Source: Numidum massiliense
GTDB lineage: Bacteria > Bacillota > Bacilli > Thermoactinomycetales > Novibacillaceae
DNA length: 64,000 bases
NCBI RefSeq assembly: GCF_001375555.1
Contig: NZ_CTDZ01000009.1
Span: 1,543,758-1,607,757 of the forward strand
Direction: 5' to 3'
The notes under the pieces are model-generated. The model searched no databases. It worked only from the letters and a program-made list of their open reading frames with translations, and was not told where the DNA came from. Below are positions 1-8,656 of this stretch, piece after piece (positions within the stretch are counted from its first letter, which is position 1; every line of letters starts with the position of its first letter). The position numbers and the translations under genes were made by a program.

Positions 1-36
1 TAGCGATAGATCGCGCCGATGCTGGGCGCACCCGAT

Positions 37-70
37 AAAAACACCTCCCGTTCAGATCGAGAGGTGTTTT
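37..70 (-). terminator. Rho-independent terminator downstream of ribF
   Basis: A 10-bp perfect stem (38-47 with 61-70) has a 13-nt loop and, on the minus strand, runs straight into five T residues. It lies about 110 nt past the ribF stop and would end the long rimP-to-ribF transcript. The stem is followed by four T on the plus strand too, so it may act in both directions. Confidence 0.85.
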
Positions 71-181
71 CTTCCAAACCGTAAGCTTATTCATCAGTCC
101 CTACTTACTGCACCATAGCTAACTCAATCACCGCTTAGTCGCTCGAGTTAATGTTTATCTTTAGCCGGGCGTTAACGACAA

Positions 182-1138
182 TTATCCCTTAAGCTGAGCC
201 TGCTCCCGTTCGCCCCAAGCGCGCGTGTCTGCCACGTCTTTTTGCATTTGCGCAATTAACTCTGAGACGTCGTTAAATTTCTTTTCCGGACGTAAATAAT
301 GTAAAAAATGAATGCGCAACGTCTGGCCGTACAAATCTTCATCGACATCGAGTAGGTGCACTTCGAGTGAAGGAACCGGCATTTGATCGTCGAAGGTCGG
401 ATTGAAACCGATACTCATCGCGCCGTAGCGCGTGCCGCTCAATGTATCGACGCGAACGATGTACACGCCGACGCGCGGCACCGCGTATGAGCCACACAAT
501 TGCAAGTTTGCCGTCGGGAAACCGAGTAGTTTCCCTCCCCGTCCCTTGCCGTGCACAACTTCACCGTCGACGGCGTACGGCCGTCCAAGCAAGTCTGCAG
601 CACGCCCCATGTCTCCTTGTTTGAGTAGCTCGCGGATCGTCGTGCTACTCACATGTTGTGCCTTGAGTTGCACCGGTTGTACGATGTCGACCTCGTATCG
701 CCCTTGGCCTAAGTGAATTAAATCTTCCGTCGTCCCGCTCGCCTTGTGCCCGAAGGCGTAATTGTAGCCGACGACAATCCCCTTCACTTGCAACGGAATG
801 AGAAAGCGTTCCACGAAATCGCGCGGCGCGAGCTGAGCTAGCTGCTGGTCGAAGTGTACGACGTACGCGATATCGAGACCGCACTGTTCGAATTGCCGTA
901 GTTTTTCTGCGAGCGGTGTTAAATATTCTCCATCCGTCTTTCTCCCTAAAACTTCGCGCGGATGCGGATCGAATGTCATCGCCGCCGACGATACGTGTAA
1001 CTTTGCGGAAAGCTGCATCGCCCGCCCGAGTACTTCGCGGTGTCCGACGTGCACGCCGTCAAACGTACCGATCGCCAAAACGGCGGCGGAATAAGTGATA
1101 TTCTGATCTAACGGATAACGTAAATGGATAACTTGCAT
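182..1138 (-). CDS. ribF: Bifunctional riboflavin kinase / FAD synthetase RibF
   Basis: Cytoplasmic enzyme that phosphorylates riboflavin to FMN and then adenylylates FMN to FAD. The N-terminal nucleotidyltransferase domain shows the ATP-binding motif GTFDGVHVGH near residues 23-32. The C-terminal riboflavin kinase domain begins around residue 185 with GKGRGGKLLGFPTANL. Length 318 aa is normal for the family. It follows truB by 6 nt and is the last gene of the nusA-infB operon in this window, a position shared with many Bacillales. No oddities seen. Confidence 0.97.
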   Translation of the reverse strand: MQVIHLRYPLDQNITYSAAVLAIGTFDGVHVGHREVLGRAMQLSAKLHVSSAAMTFDPHPREVLGRKTDGEYLTPLAEKLRQFEQCGLDIAYVVHFDQQLAQLAPRDFVERFLIPLQVKGIVVGYNYAFGHKASGTTEDLIHLGQGRYEVDIVQPVQLKAQHVSSTTIRELLKQGDMGRAADLLGRPYAVDGEVVHGKGRGGKLLGFPTANLQLCGSYAVPRVGVYIVRVDTLSGTRYGAMSIGFNPTFDDQMPVPSLEVHLLDVDEDLYGQTLRIHFLHYLRPEKKFNDVSELIAQMQKDVADTRAWGEREQAQLKG

Positions 1139-1144
1139 CAGCTG

Positions 1145-2071
1145 TCACCTATTTTCTGCAAATACTTTAACGGCTTTCGCCTGCTTGCCCGTCGCGTCCG
1201 TTAAGTATAGGGCGCGAAAAGTATCCCCGACGTAAATGCGCACGAGTGTCCCGGGCGAGACAGCCTCCGGCTTTGTCTCGCTCCCGCTGGTCAGTTGCAG
1301 CGGCATACCGTTAGCGACGCGACGCGCGTCGCTCGCAGCAATTGTATAAGCGGGAAAGTGCGCCACGCCTGCCTCGAGTGGAAACAGCCATCGCTCGCCC
1401 CACTTCTCGCGCGGTGTCTCTTCCAACTGAGCGAGTGTGACGCACTGCTCAGCGCAAAACGGACCACTTTGCACGCGCACGAGGCGCGACATGTGTGCCG
1501 GATAGCCGAGGGCTGCCCCCATGTCGACACAGAGCGTTCGCACGTACGTCCCTTTGGAACACGTGACGGAGAAGTCGACTTCGGGAAAGGCACCTGCACG
1601 CATCGCGAGTAGTTCGAGGCGTTCAATCCGCACGGTGCGCGCTTTCCGCTCCACCACTTTACCTTCGCGCGCCAGGTCGTACAAGCGGCGCCCATCCACC
1701 TTCACTGCGGAGAACATCGGCGGCGTTTGTGTGATCTCACCCGTAAACTGCCGGAAGACGCGCCGGATGTCCTGTTCGCTAACGTCGCCTACTGCCGCCC
1801 GTTCGAGCTCCTGTCCTTCTTGGTCTTGCGTGTCGGTAGCGATCCCGAGCGTCATCGTCCCTTCATACGTTTTTGCTAGTTGTTGCACGTATTCAACGAC
1901 GCGAGTCGCTTGTCCGAGACAGAGTGGCAATACCCCTTCGACGGCTGGATCCAATGTCCCAGTGTGACCAACTCTTTTTTGCTGAGCCAAGCGGCGGACT
2001 TTGGCAACGACGTCGTGGGACGTCACATTGGCCGGTTTCCAGACGGGTAAGATGCCGTTTAACGTCGTCAC
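1145..2071 (-). CDS. truB: tRNA pseudouridine(55) synthase TruB
   Basis: Isomerises U55 in the T-loop of tRNAs to pseudouridine. The TruB core is recognisable from GILPVWKPANVTSHDV at the N-terminus and from GHTGTLDP near residues 36-43, whose Asp is the catalytic residue of the family. The C-terminal part carries a PUA-like region ending at residue 308. Its start codon overlaps the nrnA stop by 4 nt (ATGA), which implies translational coupling. Length matches the family. Confidence 0.97.
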   Translation of the reverse strand: MTTLNGILPVWKPANVTSHDVVAKVRRLAQQKRVGHTGTLDPAVEGVLPLCLGQATRVVEYVQQLAKTYEGTMTLGIATDTQDQEGQELERAAVGDVSEQDIRRVFRQFTGEITQTPPMFSAVKVDGRRLYDLAREGKVVERKARTVRIERLELLAMRAGAFPEVDFSVTCSKGTYVRTLCVDMGAALGYPAHMSRLVRVQSGPFCAEQCVTLAQLEETPREKWGERWLFPLEAGVAHFPAYTIAASDARRVANGMPLQLTSGSETKPEAVSPGTLVRIYVGDTFRALYLTDATGKQAKAVKVFAENR

Positions 2072-3111
2072 TCGTTAAGCGCCCTCCTCGTCGCCGCGAT
2101 CACTCGCGCCTCGACTTCTGGAAGCGTCCCTTCGACGTAACAACCGGCCGCGCGGGCGTGTCCACCGCCCCCGAGCGCTTGCGCGATTTGCGCCACGTCT
2201 ACTTTATGGCGCGAGCGCATACTCACTTTTACCCCGCGGCTGTCGATTTGTTTAAACAAAATACCGACTTCGACCCCTTCGATGTTGCGGGCGACGTTCA
2301 CGAGGCTGCCAAGATCTTCGTCTGTCGCGCCTGTGTCTTCTTTCTGCTGTACCGTCACTGACATCCACGCGATCCGTCCGTCCTCGGCGAAGGACAACGC
2401 ATTTAACGCTTCTTTCGTGACGAGAAGTTGCGCCTGAGACACACTTTCGTATACGTGTTCAGCGATACGGTACGGCACAACCCCGTAAGTAAGTAAATGT
2501 GCAGCTAACGCCATTACCGCAGGCGACGTGTTCGCATAGCGAAAGCTGCCTGTGTCGGTCATAACCCCCGTATAAATCGCTTCCGCAAATTCGCGATCCC
2601 ACGCAAGTTGTAAATACTCAGTGAGGTCATACAAAATTTCCGCGGTAGCCGCCTTTTCGGGAGCCACGGCATTGACGGTCCCAAAGTTGTCATTCGTCGG
2701 GTGGTGATCGATGTTTAACATTGGGTATTTCCCGATCACTTCCGTCACCGCGCCAAGCCGCTTCTGATCGGCGCAGTCGACACTGATGACGGCTTCAAAA
2801 TGTCCGTGCGCCTTTGCCTCCGGCCACGGAACGATCGAATCGACATGTGTTAAAAAACGGTACCTCTTTGGCACAGGGGAGTCATTCGTCAGCACGTACG
2901 ATTTACCGAGGCGCTGTAAAATGTGCGCCATCGCCAAAGTAGACCCGATCGCATCGCCGTCCGGCTGAATGTGTGCCACGACTAAAAACGAGTCGTAGCT
3001 CTGCAAAAAGCGCGCCACTTCCTCCCAAGCGATGGTTTGTTCGTCCCCGGTACGACCTTCCTGGTTCAGTTGCGCGGGAGCGGCGTTCTTACTCGTCTTG
3101 CGGCTGTCCAT
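2068..3111 (-). CDS. nrnA: Bifunctional oligoribonuclease / pAp phosphatase, DHH-DHHA1 family
   Basis: NrnA-type phosphoesterase that degrades nanoRNAs and dephosphorylates 3'-phosphoadenosine 5'-phosphate. The DHH domain shows [15 protein letters not shown] and NIDHHPTN, the metal-binding motifs. The C-terminal DHHA1 domain ends with [10 protein letters not shown]. The N-terminus is about 30 residues longer than the conserved core and polar. It overlaps the 3' end of rbfA by 23 nt and its ribosome binding site is weak, so a downstream start or coupling to rbfA is possible. The rbfA-nrnA-truB order is standard in Bacillales. Confidence 0.93.
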   Translation of the reverse strand: MDSRKTSKNAAPAQLNQEGRTGDEQTIAWEEVARFLQSYDSFLVVAHIQPDGDAIGSTLAMAHILQRLGKSYVLTNDSPVPKRYRFLTHVDSIVPWPEAKAHGHFEAVISVDCADQKRLGAVTEVIGKYPMLNIDHHPTNDNFGTVNAVAPEKAATAEILYDLTEYLQLAWDREFAEAIYTGVMTDTGSFRYANTSPAVMALAAHLLTYGVVPYRIAEHVYESVSQAQLLVTKEALNALSFAEDGRIAWMSVTVQQKEDTGATDEDLGSLVNVARNIEGVEVGILFKQIDSRGVKVSMRSRHKVDVAQIAQALGGGGHARAAGCYVEGTLPEVEARVIAATRRALNE

Positions 3112-3451
3112 CCGTTTTCACTTCTTTCAGCAACTTTTCGATGCGGTTACCATACTGAATTGATTCATCCACTTTAAACGAGAGTTCAGGTGTGTGCCTT
3201 AAGCGAATGCGCTTGCCAATCTCGCTGCGAATAAACCCTTTCGCTTTTTCCAGCGCAGTCAGTGTGTTCTCTTTCGAATCATTGTCCCCTAACACACTAA
3301 TGTAGATCGCTGCCTGCTGTAAATCTCCGGTGACATCGACTCCCGTAACCGTCACGAAGCCGATGCGCGGGTCTTTTAACTCTTGCCCAATAATTTGTCC
3401 TAGCTCTTTCTTGATTTGCTCTCCGACGCGACTAGGGCGAATTTTGCTCAC
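3089..3451 (-). CDS. rbfA: 30S ribosome-binding factor RbfA
   Basis: Cold-shock-associated factor that binds the 30S subunit and helps 16S rRNA 5'-end maturation. A single KH-like domain is evident from [25 protein letters not shown] and the [18 protein letters not shown] block. I chose the GTG at 3451, giving 120 aa beginning [10 protein letters not shown], because GGAGGTG sits 6 nt before it. The longer frame starts with a GTG inside that ribosome binding site. It lies 12 nt after ylxP and overlaps nrnA. Confidence 0.95.
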   Translation of the reverse strand: MSKIRPSRVGEQIKKELGQIIGQELKDPRIGFVTVTGVDVTGDLQQAAIYISVLGDNDSKENTLTALEKAKGFIRSEIGKRIRLRHTPELSFKVDESIQYGNRIEKLLKEVKTDGQPQDE

Positions 3452-3463
3452 GTCCGTCACCTC

Positions 3464-3745
3464 CTACCCTAACCACTGCTCGACTGCGACGACTTCTAAT
3501 TCGTGTGCTGCATCCAACACGTTTAGCGCGTGTTGCAACTGCTGCTCCACGCGCCGCCGTTCGTTGGCGACAGTCGCAATACCGATTGTCGCCAACTGAA
3601 TCACATCCTGATCCGCCACTTCAGCGATGGCCACGTTGTGCCGCGCGCGCAGGCGCTCGATGACACTTTTTATGACGCGCCGCTTGTCTTTGAGCGAAGT
3701 AGCAGCAGGTAGGCGGCATGTACATTCTAGTGTCCCGACGATCAT
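3464..3745 (-). CDS. ylxP: YlxP-like DUF503 family protein
   Basis: Small (93 aa) conserved protein of the infB operon. The DUF503 fold is suggested by the opening [11 protein letters not shown], the [12 protein letters not shown] helix and the VAIAEV segment. Its exact role is unknown; the constant position between infB and rbfA suggests a link to translation or ribosome assembly, which is inference only. The start overlaps the infB stop by 4 nt (ATGA), so it is probably translationally coupled to infB. Confidence 0.93.
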   Translation of the reverse strand: MIVGTLECTCRLPAATSLKDKRRVIKSVIERLRARHNVAIAEVADQDVIQLATIGIATVANERRRVEQQLQHALNVLDAAHELEVVAVEQWLG

Positions 3746-6198
3746 TTTTTCTTCACTTTAGGTGCGACTTCTTCCATAATATACGCTTCGATGACGTCGC
3801 CCTCTTTAATGTCGTTAAAGTTTTCGATCGTCACCCCGCACTCGTACCCTTGGGCAACTTCTTTCACGTCGTCCTTAAATCGTTTCAGCGTATCGACAGC
3901 ACCTTCGTGCACGATGACGCCGTCACGCAACAAGCGCAGTTTTGCGTCGCGCGTAATTTTTCCGTTCGTCACGTAGCAACCGGCAATCGTCCCGATACTC
4001 GATACTTTAAACGTTTGCCGCACTTCCACTTGCCCGATCGTCGCTTCGCGGTATTCGGGGTCGAGTAGTCCCGTCATCGCTTGTTCGATCTCTTCGATGG
4101 CATCGTAAATGACGCGGTAGAGGCGAATATCTACTTTCTCCGCTTCGGCCATCACGCGCGCATTCGGTTCAGGACGGACGTTAAAGCCAATAATGATGGC
4201 GTTGGAAGCAGAAGCTAAAATGACGTCCGACTCCGTTACCGCACCAGCGGCGGCGTGGATGATTTTCACCTTGACGCCTTCGATGTCAATTTTTTCGAGG
4301 GAACCTTTCACTGCCTCGACTGAACCGTGGACATCACCTTTAATAATGACGGGCAATTCGCGAATGTCGCCTTCTTGAATTTGTTTGAACAAGTCGTCGA
4401 GTGTGACGCGGCTACTCTCACCTAAGTCGGCTTGGCGCTGTTTAATCGCCCGCGCTTCGGCAATCGCGCGCGCTTTCCTCTCGTCAGGAAATACCATAAA
4501 GGCATCGCCCGCACTTGGCACGTCGCCTAACCCTAACACGGAGACCGGGGTAGACGGGGTCGCTTTTTTCACGCGGCGTCCGCGGTCGTTGATCATCGCC
4601 CGCACTTTCCCGAACACGTTACCGGCAACTAACGCGTCGCCGACGGATAACGTCCCGTGTTGGACGAGCATTGTCGCCACCGGACCGCGCCCTTTATCGA
4701 GCTCGGCCTCGATGATCGTGCCGCGCGCCCGTTTGTTTGGGTTACTCTGCAACTCTTGCATTTCGGCCACGAGCAAGACCATCTCTAGTAAGTCGTCGAT
4801 CCCTTCCCCTTTCAAGGCGGAAATCGGCGCAAAAATAGTGTCGCCGCCCCATTCTTCCGGCACCAGTTCGTATTCCGTCAACTCTTGTTTAATGCGATCC
4901 GGGTTGGCCGTCGGTTTATCCATTTTGTTCACTGCGACAATAATCGGCACTTGCGCCGCTTTCGCGTGGTTGATCGCCTCAACCGTCTGCGGCATGACGC
5001 CGTCGTCGGCAGCGACGACGAGGATCGTCACGTCTGTCACGCGTGCCCCGCGTGCGCGCATCGTCGTAAAGGCCGCGTGTCCCGGTGTGTCGAGGAACGT
5101 AATCGGCTTGTCGTTTACCGTCACTTGGTAAGCACCGATATGTTGCGTAATCCCGCCTGATTCGCCCGCGGTCACCTTCGAACTGCGAATGGAGTCGAGT
5201 AGTGTCGTTTTCCCGTGGTCGACGTGACCCATGATCGTGACGACTGGCGGCCGTTCGCGTAAGTCCTTCGGATCGTCCACTTCTTCGATCTCTTCGAACG
5301 CTTCCTCGTTAATGACGATTTTCTCTTCGACGTCGACTCCGTAGTCGCTCGCTAAGAGCGTAATCGTGTCGAGGTCTAATTCTTGATTAATCGTCGCCAT
5401 GACGCCGAGACCGATCAGTTTCTTAATCAGTTCCGACGGTTCGCGGTGCAACATTTTCGCTAGCTCGCTAACAGTTGCACTGCCCTCGATCTCGACTTTT
5501 TCCGGCAACGGCTTCGGTGCCGGCTTAACTTGCGGCGCTGCTTGCCTTCTTCCATTCCGCTTACCGCCCCGCTGTTGTTGGTTGCGCGATTTTTGATTGC
5601 GCCGCCCTTGTGACTTGTTGTTATTTTTATTACCTGGCTTAAATTTATTGCCTTGGGTTGTTTTGTTTGTCGACGTGCCTTTCGGAGCGTTCGTCCGCTG
5701 TGCCGAGTCTGCACGCGTTCGTCCATCGCCTGTACGTCCATTTCCCTTCGACGCATGCGTACGCGCATCCCCCCGCGCACTTGTACGCTCGCCTTTTGGC
5801 GCATTCGCCCCAGCTTGCCGGGCGTGAGCCGGTTTTTTCACATCGCGGGTCGGCTTCCCGCTTTGCGCACGCCCACCAGCGCCGCCCGCACTGTTAGCGT
5901 TGTGCGTGTGATTGGCTCCTTGTTGCCGCGGTTTTCCGCGATGCGTCCGCCGTTCTTTCTGTTTGCGTTCCTCTGCTGCTGTTTTCGTTCCGGCCGCCTC
6001 CCCAGTTGTCGCTGCTTGTTTTCGTGCCGCGTTCTCTTTTACATTTTTGAAAAACTGTTCCACTTGTTGAATCATGTTGTCGTCCATGACACTCATATGG
6101 TTACTAACTTTTATGTCTAAACGTTTTAAAATCGCCAATATTTCTTTACTGTTCATATTCAATTGCTTCGCGTACTCATAAATCCGCAATTTAGCCAA
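3742..6198 (-). CDS. infB: Translation initiation factor IF-2
   Basis: GTPase that brings initiator fMet-tRNA to the 30S P site and promotes subunit joining. The IF2N motif ([13 protein letters not shown]) opens the protein. A long basic, Gln/Asn/Gly/Ala/Arg-rich linker follows at about residues 60-225. The G domain has [13 protein letters not shown] and NKMD, then domains II-IV. I chose the TTG at 6198 (818 aa) because GGGGGTGA precedes it and the B. subtilis protein starts MAKMRVYEYAK; the upstream GTG lies inside the ribosome binding site. The linker is about 100 residues longer than in B. subtilis. It overlaps ylxQ by 8 nt. Confidence 0.97.
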   Translation of the reverse strand: MAKLRIYEYAKQLNMNSKEILAILKRLDIKVSNHMSVMDDNMIQQVEQFFKNVKENAARKQAATTGEAAGTKTAAEERKQKERRTHRGKPRQQGANHTHNANSAGGAGGRAQSGKPTRDVKKPAHARQAGANAPKGERTSARGDARTHASKGNGRTGDGRTRADSAQRTNAPKGTSTNKTTQGNKFKPGNKNNNKSQGRRNQKSRNQQQRGGKRNGRRQAAPQVKPAPKPLPEKVEIEGSATVSELAKMLHREPSELIKKLIGLGVMATINQELDLDTITLLASDYGVDVEEKIVINEEAFEEIEEVDDPKDLRERPPVVTIMGHVDHGKTTLLDSIRSSKVTAGESGGITQHIGAYQVTVNDKPITFLDTPGHAAFTTMRARGARVTDVTILVVAADDGVMPQTVEAINHAKAAQVPIIVAVNKMDKPTANPDRIKQELTEYELVPEEWGGDTIFAPISALKGEGIDDLLEMVLLVAEMQELQSNPNKRARGTIIEAELDKGRGPVATMLVQHGTLSVGDALVAGNVFGKVRAMINDRGRRVKKATPSTPVSVLGLGDVPSAGDAFMVFPDERKARAIAEARAIKQRQADLGESSRVTLDDLFKQIQEGDIRELPVIIKGDVHGSVEAVKGSLEKIDIEGVKVKIIHAAAGAVTESDVILASASNAIIIGFNVRPEPNARVMAEAEKVDIRLYRVIYDAIEEIEQAMTGLLDPEYREATIGQVEVRQTFKVSSIGTIAGCYVTNGKITRDAKLRLLRDGVIVHEGAVDTLKRFKDDVKEVAQGYECGVTIENFNDIKEGDVIEAYIMEEVAPKVKKK

Positions 6199-6514
6199 AA
6201 GCGTCACCCCCTGAATACAATTGAGACAGTTTTAACAGTTGCCGCGCAAATCCCACCTCTGTCAATGCAACGACAACGCGTTCGCCTTTGCCGATGGCGC
6301 CGCCGAGCTGCCCGCGATCGAGCAACCGCAGCACGGGAACGCAATTCGTCGCTGCTTTATCGGTAATTTTTTTCGCCGTTTGCATGCCGGCGTCGCTGGC
6401 GAGAAAGACGAGTCTCGCCTGTCCCCGGCGCATCTTTTGTACGACCTGTTCTTCCCCGCTAACGATGTAACCTGCGCGCATGGCCAACCCGAGCATGTTC
6501 GTTAGCTGCTTCAT
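6191..6514 (-). CDS. ylxQ: L7Ae/L30e-type RNA-binding protein YlxQ
   Basis: Small kink-turn-binding protein of the L7Ae/L30e/S12e family (107 aa). [14 protein letters not shown] and the LVFLASDAG strand-helix are typical. In Bacillus the protein (also called RplGA) binds k-turn RNAs in vitro; its cellular target is not settled. Its start overlaps the rnpM stop (ATGA) and its end overlaps the infB start, which indicates tight coupling within the nusA operon. Confidence 0.93.
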   Translation of the reverse strand: MKQLTNMLGLAMRAGYIVSGEEQVVQKMRRGQARLVFLASDAGMQTAKKITDKAATNCVPVLRLLDRGQLGGAIGKGERVVVALTEVGFARQLLKLSQLYSGGDAFG

Positions 6515-6789
6515 TGCCTCTCGGTCACCGCCGCTAACTCTTGTTGCAACCGTTCGTATATATCATCGGGAACGTCACCTTTAAACGCCCGGTTGAGAGC
6601 CTTCTTTTTGCGTGCGCGTTCGAGACAGTCGGCGTCAGGACAAATATAGGCGCCGCGCCCCGATTTTTTACCCGTCGGATCGAGTAAAATCTCGTCTTCC
6701 GGTGTGCGTACGACGCGGAGGAGCGATTTTTTTGGTTTCTGTTCTTGACAACCGACACATTGACGAAGCGGTACTTTCCGCTGGCGCAT
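6511..6789 (-). CDS. rnpM: RNase P modulator RnpM (YlxR family)
   Basis: YlxR/DUF448 protein, 92 aa, RNA-binding; the B. subtilis homologue was reported to bind RNase P RNA and modulate its activity. [20 protein letters not shown] at the N-terminus and the [12 protein letters not shown] motif with paired cysteines are diagnostic. I chose the ATG at 6789 because AAGGAGGG stands just upstream; the longer frame to 6828 has no such site. It lies between nusA and ylxQ, as in B. subtilis. Confidence 0.93.
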   Translation of the reverse strand: MRQRKVPLRQCVGCQEQKPKKSLLRVVRTPEDEILLDPTGKKSGRGAYICPDADCLERARKKKALNRAFKGDVPDDIYERLQQELAAVTERQ

Positions 6790-6856
6790 CGCGCGTCCCT
6801 CCTTCTCAACTCTGTTCGATAACGACACACTAAAGGATTCCTTTACAAACTATGTG

Positions 6857-8011
6857 TTACTCCGAGTCGTCACGCGTCGCTTCGTGAACAACGTGGCCGT
6901 TGCCCGTCTCGAGTTCCTCACCTTCATTGAGGGAGCCACCGTCGTCAGCTTCCGGTTCATCATTGGCCATTTCGAGCTCATCGGCTTCCGACTGGCTCTT
7001 AATGTCGATTTTCCAACCGGTCAGTTTGGCAGCGAGGCGGGCGTTCTGCCCCTCTTTGCCGATGGCGAGCGACAATTGGTAATCGGGTACGACGACTTGG
7101 GCCAACTTATTGTCTTCATCGATGTCGACAGAGACGACCTTTGACGGACTAAGTGCATTGGCGACGTAAGCTTGCGGGTCGTCAGACCAGCGGACGATGT
7201 CAATTTTTTCACCTTTCAACTCACTGACGACCGTTTGTACGCGCATGCCGCGCGGCCCGACACAAGCGCCTACGGGATCGATGTCGTCTTGTTGTGAGTA
7301 AACGGCGATTTTTGAGCGATAGCCTGCCTCCCGCGCGACAGATTTGATTTCGACAATCCCGTCGTATATTTCCGGAACTTCCAACTCGAACAACCGCTTA
7401 ATGAGGCCGGGGTGGGTGCGTGAGACGAGAATTTGCGGTCCTTTTGTCGTCTTTTCCACCTTAGTAATGTACGCTTTGACGCGGTCGTGCGTTTGGAAGC
7501 GCTCCGTCGGCATTTTTTCCGCTAGCGGCATGAGCGCTTCCGTTTTTCCAAGCGAAATGTAGTAATAGCGACTGTCGTGCCGTTGCACCGTCCCCGTGAC
7601 GATGTCGTCTTCGCGATCGACATACTCTTCGTAAATCATGCTGCGCTCTGCTTCGCGAATGCGCTGTGTGACGACTTGCTTCGCCGTCTGCGCGGCGATT
7701 CGCCCAAAGTCGCGCGGCGTCACTTCGATTTCAACGACATCGTCTAAATTGTAGACGGGGCTAATTTCGTTGGCAGCGACGTGCGAGATTTCCAAGCGGG
7801 GATCGAGGACATCCTCGACGACCGTTTTCCGTGCGAATACGCGTACCTTTCCCGTTGCCCGGTCAATGTCGACACGCGCATTTTGTGCAGAGTTAAAGTT
7901 GCGCTTGTAAGCGGATATTAACGCTTGTTCAATGGCGTCGAGCAAAATATCTTTCCCGATGCCTTTTTCTTTTTCCAATTCGTCAAGCGCATCGATAAAC
8001 TCTGTGTTCAT
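6857..8011 (-). CDS. nusA: Transcription termination/antitermination protein NusA
   Basis: RNA polymerase-binding factor controlling pausing, intrinsic termination and antitermination. It has the N-terminal domain ([12 protein letters not shown]), the S1 domain after about residue 135 and two KH domains ([15 protein letters not shown] and [23 protein letters not shown]). The C-terminal 40 residues are acidic. I placed the start at the ATG at 8011, 6 nt after GGAGGAG (384 aa); an in-frame ATG at 8017 directly abuts that ribosome binding site. It follows rimP by 48 nt, and the shared leader holds a hairpin (see 8542-8573). Confidence 0.97.
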   Translation of the reverse strand: MNTEFIDALDELEKEKGIGKDILLDAIEQALISAYKRNFNSAQNARVDIDRATGKVRVFARKTVVEDVLDPRLEISHVAANEISPVYNLDDVVEIEVTPRDFGRIAAQTAKQVVTQRIREAERSMIYEEYVDREDDIVTGTVQRHDSRYYYISLGKTEALMPLAEKMPTERFQTHDRVKAYITKVEKTTKGPQILVSRTHPGLIKRLFELEVPEIYDGIVEIKSVAREAGYRSKIAVYSQQDDIDPVGACVGPRGMRVQTVVSELKGEKIDIVRWSDDPQAYVANALSPSKVVSVDIDEDNKLAQVVVPDYQLSLAIGKEGQNARLAAKLTGWKIDIKSQSEADELEMANDEPEADDGGSLNEGEELETGNGHVVHEATRDDSE

Positions 8012-8059
8012 TGACATCTCCTCCCGTACTGTGCGCTAATAGACGTTATTCCCATTGCC

Positions 8060-8518
8060 CTAAAAAACGATAGCCAAACGCGCGTTGGCTACTTGGTTTA
8101 ACGGTACGTTCCACTGCTTGCCACCGCTCGCAATGACGAGTATTTCATCGTCGTAAGCGTGCAGCTTTCCTTCGAACACTTTTTGACCGTCTACAGGGGC
8201 GTATGTCGTCACGTGTACGTGCTTACCGACAGCGTGTAAGTAATCCCTCTCGTTTTTAAGCGGTCGCTCCGCCCCTGGGGAAGACACTTCTAAAAAATAC
8301 GGGCCCTGAATCGGATCTTTTTCGTCGAGTTGTTGACTCAAAGCTTCGCTTACGCGCTCGCAATCGGCGATGTCCACCCCACCTGGTTTATCGACAAAAA
8401 CGCGCAAAAACCAGTTGCTTCCTTCTTTCTTATATTCGATATCGACGAGTTCTAGTTGTTCCTGTTCGGCGATCGGGGATGCTAATTGTTCCACAATTTC
8501 TGTAATTTTTCGACTCAA
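8060..8518 (-). CDS. rimP: Ribosome maturation factor RimP
   Basis: Cytoplasmic factor needed for maturation of the 30S subunit. The 152-aa protein has the alpha/beta N-terminal domain with LELVDIEYKKEGSNWFLRVF and the motif GPYFLEVSSPGAERPL, followed by an SH3-like C-terminal domain. The start is a TTG 6 nt after AGGAGGG. It is the first gene of the rimP-nusA-infB operon, preceded by a promoter and a hairpin. Confidence 0.95.
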   Translation of the reverse strand: MSRKITEIVEQLASPIAEQEQLELVDIEYKKEGSNWFLRVFVDKPGGVDIADCERVSEALSQQLDEKDPIQGPYFLEVSSPGAERPLKNERDYLHAVGKHVHVTTYAPVDGQKVFEGKLHAYDDEILVIASGGKQWNVPLNQVANARLAIVF

Positions 8519-8541
8519 CGTGAGCCCTCCTATTTAATTGT

Positions 8542-8573
8542 AAAACGGAAAGAGTGGGTTGCCCCACTCTTTC
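8542..8573 (-). terminator. Hairpin terminator between polC and rimP, also in the rimP-nusA leader
   Basis: An 11-bp perfect stem (8548-8558 with 8563-8573) and 4-nt loop are followed on the minus strand by CGTTTTA. It can end polC transcription, but the promoter at 8605-8633 lies upstream of it, so it is also inside the leader of the rimP-nusA transcript and may serve as an attenuator. Confidence 0.75.
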
Positions 8574-8604
8574 GACGATCGTACCTAACAGTATATCCTG
8601 CTAC

Positions 8605-8633
8605 AGTATATCATAAACGTCATGTAGCGGCAA
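8605..8633 (-). promoter_or_regulatory. Putative SigA promoter of the rimP-nusA-infB operon
   Basis: On the minus strand TTGCCG (8628-8633) is separated by exactly 17 nt from TATACT (8605-8610). A second GATATACTGT copy lies about 15 nt downstream. The promoter is in the polC-rimP gap, about 85 nt before the rimP start. Confidence 0.65.
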
Positions 8634-8656
8634 ACAGACGAGCGGCACTGACGTGT

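Noticed and set aside
4385-5131. 248-codon plus-strand open frame opposite infB
   Set aside because: It is a shadow of the GC-rich infB coding strand: no ribosome binding site, no recognisable motif, and infB is certain.
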